64,000 bases of DNA, taken from AWTP1-13 sp963827545. GTDB taxonomy: Bacteria; Pseudomonadota; Alphaproteobacteria; Rhizobiales; Hyphomicrobiaceae. Position 1 is the stretch's first letter, and every line of letters begins with the position of its first letter. Shown piece after piece: positions 43,323-52,982 of this stretch. The notes beneath the pieces are model-generated. The model had not been told where the DNA came from. It made no database searches and saw nothing but the letters and a program-made list of their open reading frames with translations. Position numbers and translations under genes: made by a program. The DNA lies in the NCBI GenBank assembly GCA_963827545.1, contig CAWHBI010000009.1, positions 27,559 through 91,558 of the forward strand. Reading direction: 5' to 3'.

Positions 43323-44326
43323 GCGGCAGCCGGCTGACCGCAGTCGGCGGTCTGGCGCTGCTGCTGGCCGTGCTGATGCTGGGCGCGTCGCTGGTCGGTG
43401 CCTATCCGCTGTCGCTGGCCGACGTGGCAGTCGCGGTCGGCCGGCGCTTGAGCGGGGCGCCGGCCCAGGGCCAGATTGACACCGTGCTGTTCGAGGTGCG
43501 GCTGCCGCGGGTATTCGCCGCCGTGCTGGTGGGCGCGGCGATCGCGGCAGCCGGTGCCGCCTATCAGACGCTGTTCCGCAATCCATTGGTCTCGCCAGAC
43601 ATCCTGGGTGTTTCCACGGGCGCAGGCCTCGGCGCCGTGCTCGGCATCTTCCTGTCGCTCCCCGTGGCCGGCATCCAGCTCACCGCGTTTGCCATGGGAC
43701 TTGCCACGGTCGGCCTCGTCTACATCATCGCCTCGATGGTACACGGACGCGAGCCGATCCTGGTGCTGGTGCTGGCCGGCGTGGTGGTCGGCTCCTTGGC
43801 CGGCGCCGCCATCTCGCTCCTCAAGATCCTCGCCGACCCTTACGACCAGCTCCCGGCCATCGTGTTCTGGCTGCTTGGCAGCCTTTCCGCCGTCCGCAAG
43901 GGCGAGGTCTGGGGGGCCGCGCCCCTGGTTCTCATCGGCCTCGTACCCTTGGTGTTGCTGCGCTGGCGCATCAACGTGCTATCGCTGGGCGACGAGGAGG
44001 CGAAGGCGCTGGGCGTCGAGGCGGGGCGCCTGCGGGTCGCCGTGGTCACCGCCGCCACTCTCATGACCGCTAGCGTGGTGGCCATCTCCGGCGTGATCGG
44101 CTGGGTGGGGCTGGTGATCCCGCACATTGCCCGCATGCTGGTGGGCCCGAGCTTCGACCGGCTGCTGCCGACGGCCATGCTGCTGGGCGCCAGCTATCTC
44201 CTGCTGGTCGACACATTGGCCCGGACCATGGCGCGCATCGAGGTGCCGATCGGCATTCTGACGGCGATCATCGGTGCGCCGTTCTTTTTGTGGCTGCTGG
44301 CACGCGGAAGGGAGGGATGGTCATGA
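43277..44326 (+). CDS. FecCD-family ABC transporter permease
   Basis: 349 residues with about ten hydrophobic spans. LPRVFAAVLVGAAIAAAGAA, FRNPLVSPDILGVSTGAGLG and VIGWVGLVIPHIARMLVGPS are the conserved FecCD segments, the last being the ATPase-contacting loop. The start at 43277 overlaps the substrate-binding gene by 46 bp. The stop overlaps the ATPase start as ATGA. A single permease gene implies a homodimer, as in BtuC or MolB. Confidence 0.9.
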   Translation: MVEGTSPIRATAATLSGSRLTAVGGLALLLAVLMLGASLVGAYPLSLADVAVAVGRRLSGAPAQGQIDTVLFEVRLPRVFAAVLVGAAIAAAGAAYQTLFRNPLVSPDILGVSTGAGLGAVLGIFLSLPVAGIQLTAFAMGLATVGLVYIIASMVHGREPILVLVLAGVVVGSLAGAAISLLKILADPYDQLPAIVFWLLGSLSAVRKGEVWGAAPLVLIGLVPLVLLRWRINVLSLGDEEAKALGVEAGRLRVAVVTAATLMTASVVAISGVIGWVGLVIPHIARMLVGPSFDRLLPTAMLLGASYLLLVDTLARTMARIEVPIGILTAIIGAPFFLWLLARGREGWS

Positions 44327-45111
44327 CCGCCCCTATGCTGGCCGCGCATTCCCTCGGATTCGGCTACGGCGCGAAGGTTGTGGGTCGGGGTGTGGACCTC
44401 GAGGTGCGCCCGAGCGAGGTGCTCTGCCTGCTCGGGCCCAACGGCTCGGGCAAGACCACCCTCTTCAAGACCTTGCTGGGACTCCTGTCCCCGCAGGCCG
44501 GCGAGGTGCGCCTCGACGGCATTCTGCTGGCCCGGTTGACTCGGCCCGAGATCGCTCGCCGCGTCGCCTACGTGCCGCAGGCGCATGCCGCCAACTTCCC
44601 GTTTACCGTGATCGATATGGTGGTGATGGGCCGCACCGCGCATCTGGGCCTGTTCGCATCGCCCACACAGGAGGACCGCCGCAAGGCGCTCGCGGCGCTC
44701 ACGACGCTCGGCATCGGTGCGCTGGCGGAGGCCGAGTACACGCGCATCAGCGGCGGCCAGCGCCAGCTGGCCCTCATCGCCCGCGCGTTGGCGCAGGATG
44801 CGCCGGCCATCGTCATGGACGAGCCCACCGCGAGCCTCGACTTCGGCAACCAGGTGATCGTGCTTTCCGAGGTCAAGCGGCTCGCGGCGCGGGGGCTGGC
44901 GATCGTGCTTTCCACGCACGATCCCGACCATGCGTTCAGCATCGGCCACCGCGTGGCGCTGCTGGACGGCGGCCGGCTGATCGCTCAGGGGGCATCACAG
45001 GATGTGCTTACGCCCGAGCGGCTGCGCTCCGTCTATGGCGTGTCGGTCGTGGTCGAGCGACTGTCCCAGGGCCAAACCGTCTGCGCCCCCGACTACGGTG
45101 CCGTGCCGTGA
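44323..45111 (+). CDS. FecE/BtuD-type ABC transporter ATP-binding protein
   Basis: 262 residues. ATG 44323 has GGAGG at 44311-44315 and overlaps the permease stop. Walker A is GPNGSGKTTLFKTL, the Q-loop VPQAHAANFPF, the signature ISGGQRQLALIARAL, Walker B AIVMDEPTASLD and the switch His in STHDPDHA. It powers import by the preceding permease and binding protein. Together the three genes form a complete importer of the iron-complex/B12/molybdate superfamily. Confidence 0.92.
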   Translation: MTAPMLAAHSLGFGYGAKVVGRGVDLEVRPSEVLCLLGPNGSGKTTLFKTLLGLLSPQAGEVRLDGILLARLTRPEIARRVAYVPQAHAANFPFTVIDMVVMGRTAHLGLFASPTQEDRRKALAALTTLGIGALAEAEYTRISGGQRQLALIARALAQDAPAIVMDEPTASLDFGNQVIVLSEVKRLAARGLAIVLSTHDPDHAFSIGHRVALLDGGRLIAQGASQDVLTPERLRSVYGVSVVVERLSQGQTVCAPDYGAVP

Positions 45112-45431
45112 GCGAGCCGCTCACCAGGCCGCCGCCAAGGCCAAATCGAACACTTGTCCCTGACCAAAGGTCATCGCTGGAGGTCGACACGAGCCCGTCA
45201 GCCAGAACGTGCGCCCATTTGTTCCGCCGGCCATTAACCATGTCTCGCCGGTGCGAAGGCGCGCTGCACCGCCGAGCGGCTTTGCGTTGAGCGGCTTGGT
45301 GGAGGTTGATAAACTGCCTACGCTTGCAAGTTTGCGTCAGATGTCTGACGAGACGTGTGGTTGCATCGGCGCGCAGCCCCACCAGCATATGCCGTGAGCT
45401 GACGAGGCAGACGCACACCGCGGAGGCACTG
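45112..45431. promoter_or_regulatory. Intergenic region with a lux-box-like palindrome upstream of a LuxR gene
   Basis: The 320-bp gap carries CGTCAGA-TG-TCTGACG (45335-45350), a 16-bp inverted repeat with 7-bp perfect arms, 81 bp before the LuxR start. Size and symmetry resemble operators of LuxR-type regulators, although lux boxes are usually 18-20 bp. No other gene is visible in the gap. Confidence 0.55.
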
Positions 45432-46232
45432 ATGCCTCGACGCGCGAAGAGTTGTCACCACCCAGGGCAGGTCGCGCCCGGCGACAAGGACCTGGGGGCG
45501 AGACTGATGCAGTTTTCGATCCGGACCAGCGAGCTTGCCACGCCCGAAAGCGTGCTGGATGCACTGAACACCACCACGTCTCGGTCGTACCCGCTGCAGG
45601 TGCTGAGCGCGGCCCGGTTTCCGCTCAAGGTGGGCGACTGGTCGACGCTGAAGCTCGGCGAGAGCGTCTTCCTGCACAGGGATGCGCCGCGGGGATGGTG
45701 GCAGGAGTATTCGAGCTTCGGCCAGCGCGCCTACGACCCTGCGATCATGATGGCGAGGATGAGCCTGGCTCCCTACACCTGGACCGAGAGCAGGCGCATG
45801 ATCGAGCCGATCGGGATCGACCGCTGGCCCATGGATCTGGCCATGAAGTACGGGATGCGGGATGGACTGACGTGTCCCGTCGGCGGGCGATGGGTGTTGG
45901 CCTACTGGTCGCGCAAGGTGCTGTCCTCTGACATTCTTTCGGCAGAGGCGCGCGCGATGATCTTCATGGCCTCGTGCTTCGCCATCATGCGTATCGAGGC
46001 GCTGTCGGGACCGGACCCCGGCCGATTTCCCTCGCGCCCCCAGCTCACGCCCCGCGAGCGAGCTGTGCTGCAAATGGCGGCCGCGGGCCGAGAGCTCAAA
46101 GCCATCGCCACGGCGCTGCGACTGGGTGAAGAGACCATCCGCACGCACTTGCGCAAGGCCAAAGAAAAGCTCGGTGCCCGCAATCGCACGCAGGCGGTGG
46201 CGGAAGCCATCCGCCAGCACCTGTTTCCTTGA
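45432..46232 (+). CDS. LuxR-family transcriptional regulator with autoinducer-binding-like domain
   Basis: 266 residues. ATG 45432 has GGAGG at 45422-45426; the frame is open upstream but without a start signal. Residues about 30-185 look like an autoinducer_bind domain with several conserved Trp/Tyr (VGDWSTLKLGE, GWWQEYSSFGQRAYDP, MRDGLTCPVGGRWVLAYWS). The C-terminal HTH is LTPRERAVLQMAAAGREL, then KAIATALRLGEETIRTHLRK and KEKLGARNRTQAVAEAIR. No luxI-type synthase is present in the window, so it is a solo within the window. It may bind the palindrome at 45335. Confidence 0.88.
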   Translation: MPRRAKSCHHPGQVAPGDKDLGARLMQFSIRTSELATPESVLDALNTTTSRSYPLQVLSAARFPLKVGDWSTLKLGESVFLHRDAPRGWWQEYSSFGQRAYDPAIMMARMSLAPYTWTESRRMIEPIGIDRWPMDLAMKYGMRDGLTCPVGGRWVLAYWSRKVLSSDILSAEARAMIFMASCFAIMRIEALSGPDPGRFPSRPQLTPRERAVLQMAAAGRELKAIATALRLGEETIRTHLRKAKEKLGARNRTQAVAEAIRQHLFP

Positions 46233-46286
46233 GCCCGGTTAACGCGCGCTCTGCGCGCCCGCTTGTCTCCCCCGACCCGCTGATCT

Positions 46287-46301
46287 CCCCCGAATCGGGG
46301 A
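46287..46301. terminator. Short GC hairpin after the LuxR gene
   Basis: TCCCCCGAATCGGGGAT contains CCCCG-AAT-CGGGG (46288-46300) about 55 bp after the LuxR stop. A compact hairpin without a T-run; the terminator role is a guess. Confidence 0.3.
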
Positions 46302-46507
46302 TGCACAGGGCCCATACGGTTCCTATTTTCCCCGCGACAGATGCAGCCGGCAGGTACCTACCCGCACTGGGTGCCGGCCGTCTGCGGGCCGCGTTCAGCC
46401 ATCCCAGGAGCCAAGCGCAAACGGGACGGCTTGGGCGCGGCCCTTTTGCACACCAGCTGAATTCCCAAGAAGCGCGGCCATCGACAGGACAAGGGCAATT
46501 CCAGCCT

Positions 46508-46724
46508 ATGACGAACATCGCCCAGCGGCTGGCTGAAGTCGACGTACGGATAGACAAAATCGAGACGCTGATCGTCCATCAGCAAAAAGCGCGCGGAAAA
46601 TCTTCGTGCCAAAGGCGCCGATCCGACAGAGGCGCAGGCTGTCGTCGCAACGATGATGGAGACGCTGGCTGTTCTGAAGGCCCATAAGGCAGAGCTGTTG
46701 CGCCACCCTTTGGCCGACGAATAG
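46508..46724 (+). CDS. Small helical protein, apparently frameshifted
   Basis: A candidate 71-residue protein. ATG 46508 begins TNIAQRLAEVDVRIDKIETL, then IVHQQKAR. The frame then becomes implausible. Skipping one base near 46594-46596 gives ENLRAKGADPTEAQAVVATM, METLAVLKAHKAELLRHPLA and a TAG at 46722. Both halves have coiled-coil-like hydrophobic spacing and read as one protein of an unnamed alphaproteobacterial type. No homologue is recognised. Without repair no single frame gives a sensible product. Confidence 0.45.
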
Positions 46725-46857
46725 CGTCCGGCATCTCGAGCATTCCAGGCAGCGATTTTTCCACAGCAATTCTTCGACTTGGACCGGAGGAGACAGGCAG
46801 CGGGACGCGCAATATCGGTCTCCTTATGCTGCGAGGCGCAACCATTATTTAACCGCA

Positions 46858-47499
46858 ATGCCCCCAAATAGTCCGAGTGGCGCCCAAGGCTCGGGCCCTC
46901 GCGCACTGCTCGCACCGACAGCCCTCAAGGGAAATCCCATGCGCCTCAGGCCTCCACTCCGCATGAGCGTAACGAAGCGAGGGGAGAAGGAGCAGAGGCT
47001 CGGCGAGTTCATCGGCGAATACCTGGCCGAAGCGCGCACGGCCAGGCCCCAACCGAGCCTCGAGATCCTGCTGATTGCCCGGTCCGTGGACAGCCCGGTT
47101 GTCAGGGCCGTCGCCGGCCTTGCGTCCGAGATTGCGGCGGCCGGCTATTCGCTGCGATTGATCGTTGGACAGGCCGATCGGGAGTCGTTGCCTCCGGGGT
47201 GGGTGCTGTCGGAGGCCGTAGAGGTGGATTGCGAGGTACGCTGGGCCAGGAAACCTCGGCTGATCGAGGCCCATGAACAGCTGGTGCTGGGGCCACAGAC
47301 CTGCTGGACGGGCGACACCATGCGGCGCGACCCGGCCAAGTGCGACGCCTACGAAACCTTCACCGACGCCTGCACCGATACGGCCGCCTCGGCCTCGGTC
47401 TCGTTCGAGCGTTTGTGGCAGGCCAGCGAACCCCTGTTCGGGCGCGCGCCCTCCGCTCGGTATTTGGGCGAAGCGCTGGGTGCCATCAGGCGGCACTGA
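46858..47499 (+). CDS. Protein of unknown function
   Basis: 213 residues from ATG 46858; the ATG at 46939 (MRLRPPLRMSVTKRGEKEQR) gives a shorter 186-residue form and may be the real start. The core LEILLIARSVDSPVVRAVAG, LASEIAAAGYSLRLIVGQ and CEVRWARKPRLIEAHEQLVL suggests an alpha/beta domain. It ends FGRAPSARYLGEALGAIRR. No membrane span or signal peptide. I do not recognise the family. Confidence 0.6.
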   Translation: MPPNSPSGAQGSGPRALLAPTALKGNPMRLRPPLRMSVTKRGEKEQRLGEFIGEYLAEARTARPQPSLEILLIARSVDSPVVRAVAGLASEIAAAGYSLRLIVGQADRESLPPGWVLSEAVEVDCEVRWARKPRLIEAHEQLVLGPQTCWTGDTMRRDPAKCDAYETFTDACTDTAASASVSFERLWQASEPLFGRAPSARYLGEALGAIRRH

Positions 47500-47582
47500 G
47501 CGCTCGGCCGCAGCACGGAATCCTCCGGAAAAAAGGCGTAAGCCTTCGCATTTGGGGAGAATTAGCCAACTCCCGCCACTGT

Positions 47583-47600
47583 TCAGTCACGCGTGACTGA
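47583..47600. promoter_or_regulatory. Perfect 18-bp palindrome upstream of alpha-2-macroglobulin
   Basis: TCAGTCACGCGTGACTGA is fully self-complementary. It lies 80 bp before the alpha-2-macroglobulin ATG and 83 bp after the previous stop. Dyad symmetry without a loop fits a dimeric repressor site better than a terminator. No known consensus is assigned. Confidence 0.6.
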
Positions 47601-47680
47601 TCCACTCTGGCGACCGGCGCGACATTGCACCGCCGCACGGCGAAGGATCGCCCTCTTACCCCACGCCAGGGATTTGACCC

Positions 47681-50600
47681 ATGCTCCCCGCTCTCCGAGT
47701 GCTCGCCTGTGTCGTCGTCATGCTTGCCGCGGGCGGCGCCCGCGCACAGGACAAGGCCTTCACGCACGCGGGAGTGCAAGCCGACGCCAAGCGCTACGAA
47801 GCTTATCTCAAGGCGAACTGGCAGCCGGGCGCCAAGCAGGGACGCGAATTGCGCTCCGAGGGCCAGCGGCTGCTCTCCGCCGGAGCCGACTTCAGGGCTG
47901 CTTCGCGCTCATTCGCGCAGGCCGTGGTGTTCGACGCCAACGATACCGAAAGCTGGGCTGGACTTGCGCGCGCACTCCTCGCGATGCGGCCGGATCAGGG
48001 CAGCGAGCGCTACGAGTTGCCCGTCAACGCCTCGGGTGCCGCATGGAACGCTTATGAGCGGGCGCAGAGCCCCGCTGCCAAGGCGGGTGCCCTCTGGGTG
48101 CTGCACGAGGCCCTCAAGCGGCGCTCGTTCTGGCGCCCCGCCATCGAGGCGCTCAGAGTGAGCCAGGCGCTGGCCAGCAGCCCCGAGGTGGGCGAGGCCC
48201 TCGAGAAGCTCGTCGCCGAGCACGGATTCCGCATCGCCGAATACAAGGTGGACGCCGACGCCGCCCAACCGCGGATGTGCATCCAGTTCTCCGAGCGCCT
48301 GGCGCCCGGCCAGGTCGACTGGGCGCAATACTTCAAGGTCGACGGCAAGGACCCGCAGGCCGTCAACGCCGAGGCTCGCCAGATCTGCATAGACGGCTTC
48401 GCCCACGGCAAGCGCTACGAGGTCCAGGTGCGCGCCGGTTTGCCCTCTGCCATTGCCGGCGAGACACTGCTCAAGACCGCCGAGCTCGCCGTCTACGTGA
48501 AGGATCGGGCATCGTCTGTGCGCGCTTCCGGGCGCGGCTACGTGCTGCCCAACCGCGGCCAGCAGGGCATCCCCCTCGTCAGCGTCAACACCGACAAGGT
48601 CCATGTCGAGGTGTATCGCATCGGCGACCGCAGCATCGCGCAGACGGTGCAGAGCGGCGACTTCCAGAAGCAGATCTCATCGTACGAGCTCAACACGCTG
48701 AAGGAGCGGAGCGGCGCGCAGGTCTACGAGGGCGAGATGACGATCGCATCGCGGCTCAACGAGGAGGTCACGACCGCCTTCCCCATCGCCGAGGCGATCC
48801 CGCGCCTGCAGCCCGGCGTCTACGTGCTGGCGGCCTATGCAAACGCCAAGAAGGAAAGCGACAATGGTCGCAGTGCCACGCAGTGGTTCGTCGTCTCCGA
48901 CCTGGGCCTGACGGCCATCAACGGCGATGACGGCATCCACGGCTTCGTGCGCTCGCTCGCCTCCGCGGCCCCGGTCGTGAACGTCAGCATTCGCTTGGTC
49001 GCCCGCAACAACGAGGTGCTCGGCACCGCAAAAACCGACAGCCGCGGCTACGTTCGCTTCGATCCGGGCCTCAAGCGCGGCGAGGGCGGCCAAGCGCCGG
49101 CCGTGCTCGTGGCCGAGACGCCGAGCGGCGACTACGCGTTCCTCGATATGGCGACTGCCGCGTTCGATCTCACCGATCGCGGCGTCAAGGGCCGAATGGA
49201 GCCGGGCCCGGTGGATGCGTTCACCTATACCGACCGCGGCGTCTATCGGCCAAGCGAAACCGTGCATCTGACGACGCTGGCGCGCACCCGCTCCGCCAGC
49301 GCGTCGACCGTTCCACTCACGCTCATCGTCTCCAGGCCGGATGGGGTCGAGCACTCCCGCATGGCATTGACAGACCAGGGCCTCGGCGGGCGCACCGCCA
49401 AACTCGCACTCGCGCCCTCGGCCATGACCGGAACCTGGCGCGTCAGGGTCCACACTGACCCCAAGGCCAACCCGATTGCCAATGCCGCGTTCCTGGTGGA
49501 GGACTTCGTTCCCGAGCGGCTGGAGCTCAAGCTGGAGGCCGCGACCCAGGCGCTGAGCCCCGAGCTGCCGGGAACCATCAAGGTTGCAGGCCGCTACCTC
49601 TATGGCCCGCCGGCCGCCGGTCTCGCCGTCGAGGGCGAGATCACCGTCAGGCCGTCGACCAGGGACGTCGCCGGTTTCCCCGGATTCAAGTTCGGACTGG
49701 CCGACGAGCAGGTCAGTCCCGTGCGCAAGGCGCTGGACAAGCTTCCCGCCACCGGCGCTGACGGCAAGGCCGATATCGCGGTCGAGCTGCCGGCGATCGC
49801 CAAGACGAACCGGCCGCTGGAGGCCGACGTGATCGTGCGCCTGAGAGAATTGGGCGGGCGCACGATCGAGCGCACCGTCACGCTTCCCGTCGATATGAAG
49901 AGTGCCCGTATCGGCATCCGGCCGCTGTTCAAAGGCGGACAGGTGGGCGAAGGCGAGACGGCGAGCTTCGAGGCCATCGTGCTCGGCGCCGATGGCAAGG
50001 CCGCCGAGGCCAAGGGGCTGAAATGGGAGCTGCTGCGCCTCGACCAGCGCTGGCAGTGGTACAGCCGCGACGGCTCGTGGGCTTACGAACCGGTTACCAG
50101 CACGCGCCGCGCGGCTTCGGGTAGCGGCTGATGCCGCCCCCGGCGCCCCCGCCAGGATCGAGGCGCGGCTCGACTGGGGCCGCTATCGCCTGGAGGTGAG
50201 CGATGCGACGGGCCTCATTTCCAGCACCGTGTTCAATGCGGGCTACTGGGCGGACGATGGCGCGGACAGTCCCGAGGTCCTCGATGTGGCGCTTGATAAG
50301 CCGAGCTACCGGATTGGTGATACAGCGCGCATCAAGATCACGACGCGCATGGCGGGGCGGGCGCTCGTTGCCGTGCTGAACTCTGGCCTCGTGACCACAC
50401 AGGAGGTCGATGTGCCGGCCGGCGGCGGCGAGGTGCCGATCCGGGTCGGCGACGCCTTAAACCCCGGCGCTTACGTCACCGTCATGCTCTATCGACCCAT
50501 GGACGAGAAAGCCAAGCGCATGCCGAGCCGAGCGCTGGGCCTGCGCTGGCTCGCGATCGACCAGGCCCCGCGCACTCTCAACGTCACCATCGAGGCGGCG

Positions 50601-52970
50601 GAGAAGGCGAAATCCGGCGGCTTGCTGACCGTCCCCGTCAAGCTCACCGGACTTGCAGCAGGCGAGGAAGCGCGCGTGACGGTCGCCGCAACTGATGTCG
50701 GCATCCTCAATCTCACGCGCTTCGAGACACCCAAGCCCGACGATTGGTTCTTCGGCCAGCGGCGGCTTGGCAGCGAAATCCGCGACCTCTACGGCCGCCT
50801 GCTCGACGGCATGCGCGCCGAGCGCGGCAAGCTGCGCTCCGGCGGCGACGGCGGCGGCGGAATGGGCATGCAGGGCAGCCCGCCGGTCGAAGCGACGCTG
50901 GCGCTGTTCTCCGGCATCGTCCAGGTGGGCGCCGACGGCACGGCCAGGGTGGAATTCCAGCTTCCCGACTTCAATGGACTGGTGCGTCTGGCTGCCGTGG
51001 CGTGGAGCGCCGACAAGGTCGGCTCGGCCTCCAAGGACGTGATCGTGCGCGATCCCGTCGCCATGACAGTCTCCGCGCCGCGGTTCCTGACGCTCGGCGA
51101 CGCGGCGCGCCTCGAGCTGGCGCTGCACAACGTCGAAGGCCAGGCGGGCAGCTATACTGTCGCAGGACAGTACGAGTCCGAGGCCGGCAGCCAGAGCCAG
51201 CCCGGCTTCGAGCGCACCGTGACGATCGGCGCGGGCGAGCGCAGGCGCGAGGCCTTCCAGCTCAAGCCCGGCGAGGTCGGCCTGACCAGGCTCGCCGTGC
51301 GTGTCACCGGGCCTGGCGGCGTCGACGTGAAACGCACGCTCACCTTCGACGTCAAGGTGCCGGCCGGCGACATCAAGCGCCTGACCGTCGCCACGTTGGC
51401 GGCCAAGGGCGGCAAGCTCGCGCTTTCCAGCGACCTGGTGCAGGACCTGATCCCGCGCCGCACCAAGGTGACATTGACGGTGGGGCCGCAGGGCGCACTC
51501 GACGTGCCCGGCATCCTGACCTCGCTCGACCGCTATCCCTACGGTTGCGCCGAGCAGACAGTCAGCCGCGCGCTGCCCCTGCTCTATGTCAACGACGTGG
51601 CCAAGCGCATCGGGCTGGCCAGCGATCAGCAGTTGCGCGAGCGCATCGACGGTGCCATCGCGCGCGTGTTCGAGATGCAGGACTCCTCGGGTGCCTTCGG
51701 CGTCTGGGGGCCCTCCGACGGCGACATGTGGCTGACGAGCTTCGTCACCGACTTCCTGACCCGCGCCAAGGAGACCGGCTACGCCGTGCGTCAGCAGTCG
51801 TTTGCTCAGGCGCTCGACCGCCTGGCGAACTACGTGAGCTACGCGCAGGACTTCGAGCGCGGTGGGGAGGCAAGGGCATATGCGCTCTATGTGCTCGCCC
51901 GCAATGGCCGGGCGCCGATCGGCGAGTTGCGCTATTACGTCGACACCAAGCTCGACAACTTCGCCACGCCGCTGGCGCAGGCCCAGCTTGGCGCGGCGCT
52001 GGCCATGATGGGCGACAAGCCACGCGCCGAGCGCGCCTTGCGCGCGGCCTTCGAGGGCGTTGCTGCCAAGGACCCCGGCGAGACGCGGCGCGACTATGGC
52101 ACCACCATGCGCGACGGGGCAGCCCTCATCACGCTGGCCTCGGAAACCGGCGTCGCCAAGGCCGATGTTCCGCGGCTCGTCGAGATCGTGGCCCAGGCCT
52201 ATGCCTCCAAGACCTACACGTCGACCCAGGAGCAGGCGTGGATGCTGCTGGCAGCACGCGCCCTCGCCGAGGAGGCCAAGGGCATGAAGCTCGCCGTCAA
52301 CGGCCAGCCGCACCAGGGCCGGCTCATCCGCGGCCTGGGCCCGGCTGAGCTGCAGGGTGGGCCGCTGACGATCGTCAACGACGGCGATGCTGCAGTCGGC
52401 GCCGTGATCTCGGTGATCGGGGCAGCGCTGACGCCTGAGCCCGCCGTGTCCAAGGGTATGACGGTAGAGCGCACCTACTACACGATGGACGGCAAGAAGG
52501 TGGACCTCAAGAGCGCCACCGGCGGCACCGACCAGCTCAAGCAGAACGAGCGACTGGTCGTGGTGCTGAAGGTCGATGCAACGGACACCGGCGGCCGCAT
52601 CCTGCTGGTGGACCGCCTGCCGGCCGGCCTGGAGATCGAAAACCCGCGGCTGGTCGACTCGGGCGACATCAAGAGCCTTTCGTGGCTCAAGACCACGCTT
52701 GCCCCGCAGCACACCGAGTTCCGCGACGACCGCTTCGTTGCAGCCTTCGACTTCTTCGGCGGCTCGGACGGTCGGCGCCGTGGTCGGCGCGGCGGCGACG
52801 ACGATGGCGATAGCCGCGACCCGGCGTCAGGCGCCACCGTCGCCTACATCGTGCGGGCCGTGACGCCCGGCTCATTCGTGCATCCCGCCGCGACGGTGGA
52901 GGACATGTACCGGCCGGAGCGCTTCGCGCGCTCCGCCGCCGGGCGGCTGGAGATCGTCGGCCAGCAGTGA
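47681..52970 (+). CDS. Bacterial alpha-2-macroglobulin, frameshifted
   Basis: About 1762 residues when joined. LPALRVLACVVVMLAAGGAR precedes AQ, a signal peptide. MG-type beta domains follow (TYTDRGVYRPSETVHLTTLA is the MG3-like motif). One extra base between 50103 and 50124 breaks the frame after SWAYEPVTST; the next frame resumes ARIEARLDWGRYRLEVSD and AGYWADDGADSPEVLD. The thioester motif YGCAEQ (Cys codon at 51546) is intact, so it can trap proteases covalently. A Gly/Asp/Arg-rich stretch (DGRRRGRRGGDDDGD) near the end is unusual. Proteobacterial alpha-2-macroglobulins pair with PBP1c, as here, and are thought to guard the periplasm. Confidence 0.9.
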
Positions 52971-52982
52971 CGGCAAGGCGCC

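Noticed and set aside
50457..52712. 751-codon - strand open frame inside alpha-2-macroglobulin
   Set aside because: Antisense to the thioester half of a recognised gene; no family features.
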